In this document: in pieces, positions 1 to 10,417 of the stretch
How the letters are laid out: every line of letters starts with the position of its first letter
Position numbering within the stretch: the stretch's first letter is position 1
NCBI GenBank assembly: GCA_002794785.1
Contig: NBBA01000001.1
Location: forward strand, 3,162,001-3,226,000
Reading direction: 5' to 3'
From: Coniferiporia sulphurascens
Lineage: Eukaryota; Basidiomycota; Agaricomycetes; Hymenochaetales; Hymenochaetaceae
Length of the DNA stretch: 64,000 nucleotides
Position numbers and translations under genes: made by a program
Notes under the pieces: generated by a model
What the model was told of the DNA's origin: nothing
What the model saw: only the letters and a program-made list of their open reading frames with translations
The model's database searches: none

Positions 1-2709
1 ACGCAACGCTCTTCAATGGACTGGATGCCTCGTCCTCCAAGCAGCTAGCAGCGCTCAACGCCGCCGGCAACGCCCGCCGCGCACAGGCCCAGCTCCAGCA
101 GTCCGTCTCCGCCTCTGGCGGAACCTCGGCTAACTACCTCGGGGGAATAGCCCCATCCCAACTCCCGCTCCGTCCAGATCCGTCCTTTCCTCACGCCCTT
201 CCATCTCCCGCTCACCCCCTCCATCCCCCGCCACCCTCGGCGGCTTTCCCCTTTCCCTCCCCTCTCGGCATGCCGCCTCACCAGGCCCCCCTCGCCGCAC
301 ATCGTCCCCAGCAGCCCGTCGTCCCACAGAAGAGCCGCCAGCTCAACTTTCTCCAGGGTCTCGCAAAAATGATGATCGCCCGTAACATGCCGCTCCCCTC
401 GTCTATCACCGGTATAGACGCGCCCTATGATCCTGCGTCGTCCCCGTGGAAGAATATCGAGCCAGCGTCGGAGCTGGGCGGCATCAAGCTCGCAGGCAGG
501 GATGTGGATCTCTTCAAACTTTGGGGTATTGTCTTTCAGGCCGGCGGTGCCGCCAAGGTGCAGGCTCAGAACGCGTGGCAGAACCTCCTTCCCACATTCG
601 GTCTGCCAGAACAGCTCCCACACCCCCAGGAGAATGGAAATACCTCGACCGCGATCGCCCTCGCCCAGATCTATATGGTGATCCTCGGCGCATTTGATGA
701 CTTCTATAGCAGAGGTATGGCCGACGCGCAGCGGCACTCACTCACTCAGCAAGGAAGGCCCTCTCTTTCAGCTCCGACTGGTGCCAATTCTTATCAGGCA
801 GCCAGCATGTCTTCGCCCGTTTCGTCCGGCAGCGCAGCTCAAGCGCAGCCGTCCGTCGGCTCCGACCCGTCTGGCCATTCATTCCCCGCAGTGGGTGGCG
901 ATTTTGATGTTGACAATGAAGGCCGTAAACGGAAGCTGGACGAAGCCGAGGATGCCAATGGTAAACGCTCGCGTAGGAAAATAGGCATGTTGATCTTTCT
1001 TCTTTCATCTGGTGCTAGAAGGCATGTGCTAATTTCGTGTTGTCGTCAGAATCCGGTTCTCCTGTGGCATCGGTAATTTCCATTCTTCTTGGCGCCCACC
1101 TGTATAAATACTTAGAACTCTGCATCTTCTTTTACAGCGTGGTAGCTCTGAAGTGGTGCCGCCCGCTCAAATGCCCTCATCTGGTCGTATCAAGGCAAGG
1201 AGGATGATCGAGTACGTTCCTCTTTGCAGGGAGATTGAAACGGCGGGCGGACGAGATACAAATCACATACATAGCGAACTCCTGCGACTATCTCGGGGGC
1301 ATCAGTTGCGCGACATCAACGAGTGGGGCAGGGTTTACGTTGATGCGTTGACCATGTCCATCCGCTCGCGAATCTCCACTGAACTCTCATATGGGTTGAC
1401 AACTCTCATTCTTCTTTCAACGATGCGGAGCGCGGCAATAGACACTGGATTTCTGATTGGGCAGTGTGAGGAGTTGCTGGACGAAGTCTTGGATTTACTC
1501 GAGGAGCTCGCCTTTCCAGATGTCATGGACGACGATCCTTCGGTCGATGATGCCGAGCCACCTACCAATCGCCAACTAGTCAATTGCGCTCATGATGAAG
1601 TCTCAAATCCTTTCGCATCGGAAGGGAGGGAACAATTTGACTACGATCCAGCGGCCACAGGTCCAATACAGCGACGAGCAGACCTCATTCGATTGATTTT
1701 AAATATCCTTCGCAATTTAAGTGCCGTTACGGAAAATCAGGTGTTTATGGCTCATCATCCCGTTCTTGTCGACTTACTTCTGCGGATAACGTGTCTACGG
1801 TCGTCTCAAGGCAATGCACCTCAAGCTGTCTCGACGGCGTTCTCCCTTCCCGACCTCATTGTGGTCCGGAAAGATGTTCTCAGCACATTCGTTAATTTAT
1901 CCGGTGCTGTTGCTCTGTCCCCTTCGTCGTCGTCGTCTCAGCCACTTGTAGTGTTTGAGCGGAGAGCGCGGCGCGTATTTGGGCTCATCTCGTCCTATCT
2001 GGTGGATCCGGCTGAAGCTATCAATCCGTTCGCATGTCTAATGCGGTCCGGCGTTCCGCTGACAGGGCATACCCGAGCACCTTTGTTACACGATACCGCA
2101 CTGGAGGTTTTTACTCGTATCAGCCAACCTGACTCTAACCGCAAGGTCATCTCGCGTGCGGTGCCCCAACCGTGGCTATGGCGCTTATTCGAGGCGCTAG
2201 TTCATCGCCTACCAACCAACGACAATGACTACAAACTTGTAGCACGGGAAGAATCGTGGATGAGCTATTTGGAAAAACTCATCCTCGGTCTATACTCACT
2301 CGCATTTCTCATGCCACCGGAGTTGAAAGCACGCGTCAGGGAGGATCGCTCGCTGAGCTTCGCGAAAGTCATGTTGCGCTTTATTAAGAGGGTCATGAGC
2401 GGTGGAATAGCGCAGGCGGAGTTGCGCTTACAATTCTCGTCCTGCGTACGACGGTCAATTGAGACGCTGAAGGTGATTGATGACGGAATGGATTCGTTTG
2501 ACTCGGCGCAACCAAGTATGCCGACCCTCTCCTTTGGTGTGGGATATGGTGAGGTCGGGGACAAGAACGTGGAGAAGGGTGTAGGCCTCTTGAGTGGCTA
2601 CCGTGATGATATACTTTGGTCTGTCATGGTACAGCGCGAGCTGGATGAGGTTATGTTCGTGGAGTTGGAAAGTCTTGCTCGCATTGAGAGTGAGGTCCCT
2701 GCCTACTGA
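1..2709 (+). CDS. SWI1: SWI1-like ARID subunit of the SWI/SNF remodelling complex (5' partial)
   Basis: The reading frame is already open at the window edge (codons start at base 3), so the N-terminus is missing. The visible part starts with a Gln/Ala/Pro-rich low-complexity stretch, then an ARID-like helical domain at about 300-720 (motifs FLQGLAKMMIARNMPLP, DVDLFKLWGIVFQAGG, WQNLLPTFGLPEQL). A basic nuclear-type patch (KRKLDE, KRSRRK) follows, and then a long helical region typical of fungal SWI1 (IEYVPLCREIETAGGRD, IRLILNILRNLSAV). In this family the ARID binds DNA non-specifically and the C-terminal part joins the nucleosome remodeller. Two introns fit: 985-1049 with a GC donor, and 1073-1137, leaving a 23-nt exon at 1050-1072. 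The rest to the TGA at 2707-2709 is one exon. The assignment rests on ARID plus the C-terminal region; another ARID protein is less likely. Confidence 0.77.
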
Positions 2710-2881
2710 CTCTTTACGCTATGTTTTGGATATACTCACCGCTATCCCCTGGACCGCGCTTTGTCTGTACTTTAAATCGCCAGTCACACATTATATCTTA
2801 TGACTTTTATCTATCCGCCGACCGCTGTGAGTGTGCTCGCTCAAAGAATGTAACATTTCTTCCCGAAAAACATTACAGATT

Positions 2882-3629
2882 TCAAGATAAATACCACAAC
2901 AATATATACGCTCCCACCAATCCCAGCAATACTTTCACCTGGGGCGTTAGATTGATGATTCCGCCAACACCTATTTCCTGTGCAGACGCTGATGATCCGC
3001 CCAAAGTCTGACCTTTGCCGGCGAACGCGCCTGTGTTGCCCGATGAGCCAGAAGAGTAACGCGCAACGGCTGCCTTGAGAGCCCTTTTGAGTATGAAACG
3101 GGTGTTACGTGAGTCTCGCAGGCGCCAGTAAAGTATGCAAGGTACGTACGCAGCATTGGCCCCTCGGACTTCCTCAAGCTTATTGTTATCCTTGAGGAAC
3201 ACAAATGTGGGCCTGACATTTATTGGCTCAGAACATTGCCACATGCATCTAGTCGCCAGCAAATGGTTGAGGCGGGACGGCAGCTTACATTGCACTGACA
3301 CCGTGTCGTTGGGCAACGTCTTGCGCGGCGTCTACATCGCACTTGAGGAAATTGACATTTGCGTACTGCCGCGAGAGTGCCTCAAACGTCGGGGAAATCA
3401 TCTTACACGGGCCACACCTAAACGAACGACGAATCAGAACAGAGAGTAGAGGACAGAGTGCTGAATGTTTGTCTGACCATGTGGCGTGGAAGTCGATGAC
3501 CTGCATGTGTATTAGAAGGTAAGTCGAGTGCTGGAAGAGAAGGAGAGATTTGAGTACCGTAAGCTTGCCATTCGACTTGGAGAGTATGCCATCTAACTGG
3601 CTGGTGGAAGTTAGGGTAGTGATCGACAT
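2882..3629 (-). CDS. Thioredoxin-domain protein with a hydrophobic C-terminal tail
   Basis: Four exons with GT-AG introns give a thioredoxin fold. It starts [16 protein letters not shown], continues [13 protein letters not shown] (redox cysteines near residues 33 and 36), then [27 protein letters not shown] with the cis-Pro loop. After a Gly/Ser/Ala-rich linker the protein ends in a hydrophobic segment of about 18 residues ([18 protein letters not shown]) just before the TGA. Classical cytosolic thioredoxins of about 105 residues lack this tail. I infer a tail-anchored membrane thioredoxin with its redox domain facing the cytosol; the membrane is not known. The start at 3629 gives the usual thioredoxin N-terminus; longer upstream ORFs on this strand are intron read-through. 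The gene converges on the SWI1-like gene, with 172 bp between stop codons. Confidence 0.85.
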
Positions 3630-3999
3630 AGTAGCCGGGGAGGAGCAACACCTCAAGAGCAGAGTAATACAAGTTGTAGTGACGTGTGCGCACACGTGAC
3701 TCATACACGAATACGTATTGATGTCTATGCTTGTGCTCAGAACAAGAAGGATCTTCCCTAACAAATGGGAGCTTTTCTTGGACATTAATACTGACTCCTT
3801 TATTCCCCTTTTTCTTCTTATATGAATTGAGGTTCGAGGCCAAACCAAGGGTGCTCGATGAGAATATCCGAAGGTACGTATGTCGATCATCCCGCCGATC
3901 ACGATCAAGCCAATGAAGGCCCCAAAGTGCGATTCCGAGATATCACAAACATCCTCCCGCTGAATATCAATCCACCTTCATAGATATATCCTTTACTAT
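3630..3999. other. Spacer: thioredoxin promoter and ABM 3' region
   Basis: About 370 bp upstream of the thioredoxin start on the minus strand. AT-rich pyrimidine tracts only; no gene seen. Confidence 0.5.
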
Positions 4000-4642
4000 T
4001 CATACACATAAATTCCTTCCTACATAATCCTTCGTTCGAGCTTTCCATTTTCTGCAGTCCTTCAGGATTCGAGCTTGGTCGCTCAGCTGCTCTTGAACTC
4101 CTCGTAGTATTTCAGAGTAGGTGGCTAGATTCAATGTTAGAACCCTTTCGGAAAAATGCTTAAAAATAAATTCGCAAACCTCAACTAAAGCATCCGCTGC
4201 TCCTAGGGCCTTGAACCCTTCTGTCTCAAAGTGTCTGGATAGTACGTAAATTTCAGCATCCCCCGGGAAGAATCGTAGGCTCGAGAGTGGTGACTTACTG
4301 CGTCACAGCATTCTTATCAGTATACCTAGACGTAATTTGGGGAAACGTGAGTTGGATATTATTGGTGAAGAGACGGGATACCTACTCTTCAAAGACGTTG
4401 AACGAATCACCGAACCTTGAGGTGCGAAACCCAAGGCAACCCGGCTCGCTCGGCGAGTTGGAGAATTTGTGTATGTTAGTGAGGAGGCGCTGGACTTCGT
4501 CACCCAAGCCAGGCTTTGCGGTGAGCTGTGGGAAGTACATAAGACAGCTGTGGACGACAGCCAATGAAAAGCTCGCATATATGCTGCTTACGGAGGCAAC
4601 TAAGATCACCCTGGATGTGAAATGATCGAACGTAGAGCTCAT
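4000..4642 (-). CDS. ABM-fold (antibiotic biosynthesis monooxygenase-like) small protein
   Basis: Five exons join cleanly: MSSTFDHFTSR, LTAKPGLGDEVQRLLTNIHK, FEEYTDKNAVTQ, HFETEGFKALGAADALVE and a last exon TYSEILRGVQEQLSDQ to the TGA at 4000-4002. The LTAKPG start, the EPGCLGF turn and EEYTDKNAVTQHFET are the signature of the dimeric alpha-beta barrel ABM family (about 100 residues; small monooxygenases or ligand-binding proteins). The substrate cannot be told from sequence. The gene is head to head with the CDK11-type kinase; the 161 bp between the start codons must hold both promoters. Exon 1 is short and its start (4642) is the least certain part of the model. Confidence 0.75.
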
Positions 4643-4803
4643 TCTTTTCGAGTCGGTGTAATATGGTTAAAACACGTCGTTGAAGAGTTCGTGCCTTCAA
4701 GAGAGGATGTGGAAGGGGGATTAATGATAGTAGGCTCTTGTGCCCAGGCACCATGGGGAAGATGTGTCCAAATACGGAAGTTATATGTTTCTAACCACCA
4801 CCC

Positions 4804-6212
4804 ATGTCTACACGCCTCAACTCTACGCCAGGTCCTTCGACGCCTACCTCACGCAAGAGGTCAAAGTGGGATACGCCGGAATTGGATCAGAATGTCACCG
4901 GGCTCGACCAGAATGTGATAAAAAAGAGACAAAAAATCAAGAACATCCGTGTGCATGAATCGGACCCAGTCACTCCTCCAAGTTTGCCCACAGCTCCCGA
5001 GAGCAAAGCAACGTCTTCGCACAGCGTCCACGTCCCTCCACGCAGCCATCACCCTGGGTTTCTCCCGTCGCGCTCCGTCTACTCATACGAGCGCCTCAAC
5101 CAGATCGAGGAAGGTTCGTACGGCGTAGTTTTCCGTGCGCGCGACAGACAGTCTGGCGACATCGTCGCGCTCAAAAAGCTCAAGCTTGATGAGGAGAAGT
5201 ATGGCTTCCCCATCACGGCTTTGCGCGAAATAAACGCTCTCATTGCTTGCAAACACGACAACGTCGTCGGGATTCGCGAGGTGGTCGTCGGAGAAACATT
5301 AACTCAGTGCGTGGGTCGTCGCATATTCACGTACCTCGACAAAAGGGCATCACACAGGGACTCTTACTTGAATGGAATATTGGCGTAGAGTGTTCATCGT
5401 CATGGACTTCATCGAGCACGACCTTAAATCTCTTCTTACCCTCATGCCTCAACCGTTTCTGCAATCCGAGATAAAGACACTTTTACTTCAGCTTTTGTCG
5501 GCAGTCGCCCATTGCCACAAAAATTGGATTCTGCACCGTGATCTGAAAACGAGCAACCTACTCATGAACAACCGCGGAACAATTAAAGTCGCTGATTTCG
5601 GACTAGCACGTCGGTTTGGCGATCCGGTGGGTGTAGGAGGTATGACTCAACTCGTGGTTACACTGTGGTATCGGTTTGTGTTATTACTTATTGTCTCAAT
5701 GCCCCTGCTGATTTGTACCTTAAGAGCTCCGGAAATACTTTTCGGGGCAGCCACTTATACCACTGCCGTTGACATGTGGTCTGTTGGGTGCATATTCGGC
5801 GAACTTCTTTTAAAAGAACCTGTCTTCCAAGCAAAAAATGAAATGGAGCTTATCTCCATGATATTTAAGTTGCTCGGCCCACCCACACCATCATCTTGGC
5901 CGGGTTATACCTCCTTGCCTCTCTCAAAAACTCTAATACTGCCCACGATTCATTCTCCGCAATTTCGTCACAAATTTCCTTACATGACTGCAGCTGGCAT
6001 TGATCTTTTGTCGAAAATGCTAACATACGATCCGGATCAACGAATCACTGCGGTGGATGCATTACAGCACCCCTTCTTCAGGTTCGTCTCCAATGGTGCT
6101 ACGGCATGGATGTCTCCAATTGTTGTTGACGACGCTCATCAGCGAATCCCCCGCGCCAAAGCACCCGGATTTGTTTAGTTCCTTCCCTTCCGTGGCGGCG
6201 GGCGAGAAGTGA
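4804..6212 (+). CDS. CDK11: CDK11 (PITSLRE-type) cyclin-dependent kinase
   Basis: A basic, Ser/Pro-rich N-terminus of about 90 residues precedes a full kinase domain: glycine loop IEEGSYGVVF, VALKKL lysine, PITALRE helix (PITSLRE in CDK11), HRDLKTSNLL catalytic loop, DFGLA, activation segment MTQLVVTLWYRAPE, and VDMWSVGCIFGELL. CDK11 kinases act in transcription, splicing and cell-cycle control with L-type cyclins. Introns split LTQ-VFIVMDF and WYR-APE. The open frame ends at 6178, but splicing from GTTCGT after 6080 to the AG at 6140 restores the conserved tail (SESPAPKHPDL, then FPSVAAGEK) and a TGA at 6210-6212, so I chose that end. The N-terminal extension is much shorter than in animal CDK11. 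CDK10 is the nearest alternative, but PIT(S/A)LRE and the tail favour CDK11. Confidence 0.9.
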
Positions 6213-6414
6213 GTGTGTTGAATGTCTTGTGCAAAATCCATATTCATATTCCTCTCTAGACCACGGAAAAAGCCAAATAGCCCGTCCGCTCCCCTAGGGG
6301 CAGCCAGCTACCAATTACTTACTGAACTCGACATTGCTTGACAACTCTAGCCATGTGACATTTATTGCTTTCTCTACATACATAGCATACGAAATTTTAA
6401 TGTCGATATTTGAA
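6213..6414. other. Convergent 3' region between CDK11 and RAP1
   Basis: About 200 bp between two stop codons facing each other. I see no gene; it must hold both 3' UTR ends. Confidence 0.6.
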
Positions 6415-8131
6415 CTACGGCATGGTGTCCATTAGGGCGCGCACCCTCTCAAAACGCTGTCTCGTAGCAACAATATCCTGTGTCCGATCATAATACGCGT
6501 GCACCTCGGCGGGAAGGAACTGAAGAGCATTTGCAATTCCCAAAATTTCCTCTTCGACATGATTTAAGGCAGTTTGGACACCAAAGTCTTGAGCGAACTC
6601 CGTTCCAGTTGAATACGATGGCCCACCCTGTCCGGACGGTGTCAGAATGAATGTACGGAAGGTGGCAGGTCCTGTTTTCTGCCGCTTTTGATCTCTGAAG
6701 TCTGCAGGTGGGTCTTCAGGCGCAGACAGCCTCGCCCAATTTGGGGCAGGATTGGAACCCTCTCGAATGGCCCACTCGCTCTCTTGTGACTCTTGAGCAT
6801 AGTTCGGACTCAATGTACGATTATCCGCCTCCCTTACGGAGCTTGGGCCCGACTCTGGTTGTCCTCCGTCATTGGTCTTGCGGCGCTTCCGGCGGGGAGT
6901 GTTTTCCCCCTCTGTCAACTTGAAATAGCCGAACTGTGCCTTCTCTGGAACGGCAACGCCGTTGGATTGGTTAATATTGACAATTGCGGCGATATGCTGA
7001 TCGAGCCTGGCTGCATTTTTCTTGTAGCGCTCGCGCCAAGACTGCCATGTGTGCCGTTCGACCCACTCATAACCTGGGGTGTTTGCCTGGATCCTTGTTA
7101 GTGAAGTAAAAGGGTAAATAAGGTACGCTGGTATCGGGGCTGGCTTACCCTTGAAACAAGTTCCTGGTATATTTTATTGCCTGTGCGACCGCCCGACTCT
7201 TTGTATGGGATAACTGTTGCGATCCAATTACAAAGGTGCGCTTCGTCCTCATCTGAAAAGGCTGTCCGCCTGGGCATATATTCGGCACTCATCTTTTCCA
7301 CAGAGCAAGCCATTAACTCACTCGTCTCCAGGTCGCCTCCCACCGTTGTTCCTGACGGGGTTTGGACTATGGTAGTAAAGACCCTGCTCTATGCATGTTT
7401 GAAGCCACTTCATGTTCTCCACAAACCTGTCCTCGCTTCCCTGTAATTCTTTGCGCATCTCCCGAAAAGCCTCCACTTGGCTGCTCGCGATGATGACAGT
7501 CGCATCTTCCTCTGAAGCGTACGGGAACCCCCCATGAAGCTGAGATGAATAGGGTAAATCAGGATAGACTAGGAAGTGCCCTGGAATAGCATACAATGAT
7601 AGTTTCTGTCAAATCCTCCCTTGTGACCAAATTTGCAATCGACTTGTGAAGGCAGAACTTGACCGGATGGGAGTTCTCAACGAAGACCTGGGTGAGAATG
7701 CGACCTCTCTTTCTACACGCATCGATCCATGTATACGGTACGATGTGTCTATGGGGTCTCCCTTCGACTTGCCAGGTTGCGCTAAGGCGGCCGGCCTCGG
7801 GTGTACCGGGCAAAACGATAACATAACCGCGGATTGGAACCTTGGCCTCAACACTTCCTCCCTCAAACTAAGACGATCATGCAACGCATGAGTGCGGACT
7901 CGTTCGACCATGAGCATCCGAGCCGCACCTTTATCGTCTCCTCCAACGATCCTCGCAGGTCATCCGGTAGGTCCTTTTGAATGAAAAACTTGACCGGCTG
8001 TCCGTCGACGAGAAAGATCTGAGCCGAGCGAGTAAAGATGGGTTACTGCAGAATTCGCGGGCATTAAGGTCAGCGCTTACCATTTCGATTTCTGCGCGTC
8101 GTGGTGGGTTAGGGTTGGTAGGTGTTCTCAT
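6415..8131 (-). CDS. RAP1: RAP1-like telomere protein (BRCT-like plus Myb)
   Basis: From the start at 8131, exon 1 (MRTPTNPNPPRRAEIEM) joins IFLVDGQPVKFFIQKDLPDD, the start of a BRCT-like unit that includes GYVIVLPGTPEAG and VPYTWIDACRKRGRIL. A second similar unit follows (VFVENSHPVKFCLHKSI, ATVIIASSQVEAF, ENMKWLQTCIEQG). The Rap1 Myb domain comes next (RRTAFSDEDEAHLCNWIA, KIYQELVSRANTPGYEWVE, RHTWQSWRERYKK), then an acidic/basic disordered region with RRKRRK and a helical C-terminus. In fungi Rap1 binds telomeres directly or through a TRF-type partner and controls length and silencing. I do not recognise a canonical RCT domain at the C-terminus. The 140 bp between this start and the stop of the dehydrogenase must hold its promoter. 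Confidence 0.82.
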
Positions 8132-8271
8132 GCTAGACCCCAAGCCCGGTCGGAGTTTAAACAATTACTACTGGTGCCTTTTTTCCATATTTAAACTCAC
8201 TATTGGGTTAAACGTCAACGAACCAAAGTACAGACATCCGTCCTGAGAGATGTACTACCGATTCACTATAT

Positions 8272-10121
8272 TTACTCAAGAACCTTTCCGGGGTTCATTA
8301 TGCCGCGCTCATCAAATAACTTCTTGATTTTTTTCATCCACTCAATGCTTGTACTGCTTTTCGAATAATGAAGCGCATGTGTTTTCATCGCCCCAATCCC
8401 GTGTTCGGCAGATACAGAACCTTGGTAGCCAGCTAGGAATGCCACGGTGAATCAACGGTAGGCTAACGATTCGAGCGACCATTACTTACCAACAACTTCG
8501 TAAACAAACGGTTCCAGTGCATCCTGAACTTCAGACGAGTATTGGTCCGCTACAATGTTCAAGTGCAAGTTCCCTATAGTTTGTATGACATTAGTAGTCG
8601 TCTGCGAGTACACGTTAAGCCCGTACCGTCTCCAACATGGCCGTATCCGATGACATGCCTCACTGCTCCTGCTCTGATTAGCCCTTTAGATTGCAAGTGG
8701 TCTCGGGTTGTGTCGACGACATCCTTAAAAGACGACAAAGGAATGGAGATATCGTATTTGTACGCTTTGCCCTCTTTCGATACTGCTTCGGTGATGCCCT
8801 CACGAAGGGCCCACAAAGAGGAAAATTGTGCCGGAGACTGCGAAAGAACACCTGTGGTAATAAGCGGTTCGTCGGCTTCAAGTAATGCTTCCAGCAACTC
8901 GTTCAGTTTCTGTGGGCAACTCATAAATGTCATAAAATCGATTTAAGTCATTTGTTCCAACCTCTTCGTCGTGCACGCGGTTGCCGCCGCTCGTCTCCAG
9001 CAGCACAAAGCACTCAGCGCCTTTAGTGTCCTCGTCGCTTAACGCTTTGCCCTGGCCGTGCTTCACCGCAAGATCATACGCGCTTCTATCTATGAACTCG
9101 AAGGCAGACAGGATCTCAGATAACCGCCGCCTGACTTCCGTGTAGAGCGGGAGTACGTTTTTGAAGCTCGGAAGTGCCAAAAAGGCGTTATTCGATGCCT
9201 GGGGCGCTGCCGCCGTAAGTATAGAGACTCCCGTGATTATGCCAAGAGTTCCTTCAGCGCCGATGAAAAGTTGCTTCAGGTCATAGCCTAATCGTCGTGA
9301 GTCCCGTGTGCAGAAAGTAGATATGCTCAAGCGTACCGGTATTGTCCTTCCGTAATTGCGACAATTGGTTAAGGATGGTACCGTCCGGAAGGACTACTTC
9401 CAAGCCCAGAACAGTACCATGCAACGAGCCGTATCGAAGAAGCCGCAGCCCACCGGCATTGGTAGCTACATTTCCACCAATCATGCAACTGATACGTACG
9501 TGTCAGTTATCGGTCGAGAAGCTGGGTACTGTTTACATACCTGCCTTTTGCGCCCAGATCAAGAGGCATGATGTAGTTGTGAGGAGCAATATACTCTGAT
9601 AGCGATTCGAGCACACAACCTGCATCAGCTACCAATATTCCTATAGCAAAGTCAGTAAACGAATGAAATGGATCCTAGGTTAACACAGACTAACCCGTAG
9701 CAGGGTCAAATGACCGCACTTTAGACATGTTTCCGAGGTTGATAACCAATTCGTTGTCGAGCGGGACGCTCCCTCCTACCAAGCCCGTGTTACCTCCCTG
9801 GGGCACGACACCGATCCTCTTCTCCCAACACCACTTCATAATAGCGCTCACTTCGTCGGTTGTTTTCGGCTTGAGCACTGTCGTCGCCTTTCCTTTGTAT
9901 TTTCCCATCCAATCGGTGTTGTATATAGAAAGGTCGGCCGACACCGTGTTTGGTAGAAGTGTTGAAAGTATGCACGACTCGGGGAGAAGCTTTGAAAAAT
10001 GAGCGAGGTCGGTTGCAGTCACTGAGTTCAGGCCGGTCAGTGCCTTTGCGGGGGAGCTCGCCCAGCGTCGCGCAAGAAGGGGCTGTCTGAGCTGGCGAAC
10101 GGTGAGGCGAGGCAAGGACAT
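8272..10121 (-). CDS. DLD2: Mitochondrial FAD-linked D-2-hydroxyacid dehydrogenase (DLD2 / D-2-hydroxyglutarate dehydrogenase type)
   Basis: The start [20 protein letters not shown] looks like a mitochondrial presequence (Arg/Leu rich, no acids). The FAD-binding PCMH domain follows: [44 protein letters not shown] and [17 protein letters not shown]. The FAD-oxidase C-terminal domain carries [13 protein letters not shown] residues ([12 protein letters not shown] before an intron) and the family's last motif MNPGKVLE just before the TAA at 8272-8274. This family oxidises D-2-hydroxyglutarate or D-lactate and passes electrons on in mitochondria. I cannot separate the two substrates from sequence, but overall it resembles yeast Dld2/Dld3 and animal D2HGDH. 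Several short introns are present. The gene is head to head with POM152, 296 bp between starts. Confidence 0.88.
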
Positions 10122-10417
10122 CGCTTTTTTAAATAAACCAGACCGACGGTCAGAGCCAGGACCAGCAAGCCGTGGACCTGCTTTCAGCAGCTTAATAGCG
10201 TCAGCAGGAAATTTACTACGCGTCAGTCACGTGCGCAACAGAAAAGGCGCGCTTTCATGATGTTGAGCGCGCTCTGCACTACCACCACAGCGGTCTTCTA
10301 TTTCATCCTGGACGACTTTCATCATACAAACCACCTTACTCACCTGGGCACAGTCCGAAGGCTAGTTCTCTTGACTACGTGTACGAGCCCGGTGACGTCC
10401 GGTTTATCTCCTTTGCT

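Noticed and set aside
5079..6178. CDK11 ending at the open-frame stop 6178 (tail RAKAPGFV).
   Set aside because: Splicing GTTCGT to ATCAG gives the conserved kinase tail that ends FPSVAAGEK and stops at 6212.
8678..8885. Short frames antisense to the D-2-hydroxyacid dehydrogenase.
   Set aside because: They mirror the conserved exon with [10 protein letters not shown] and have no independent support.
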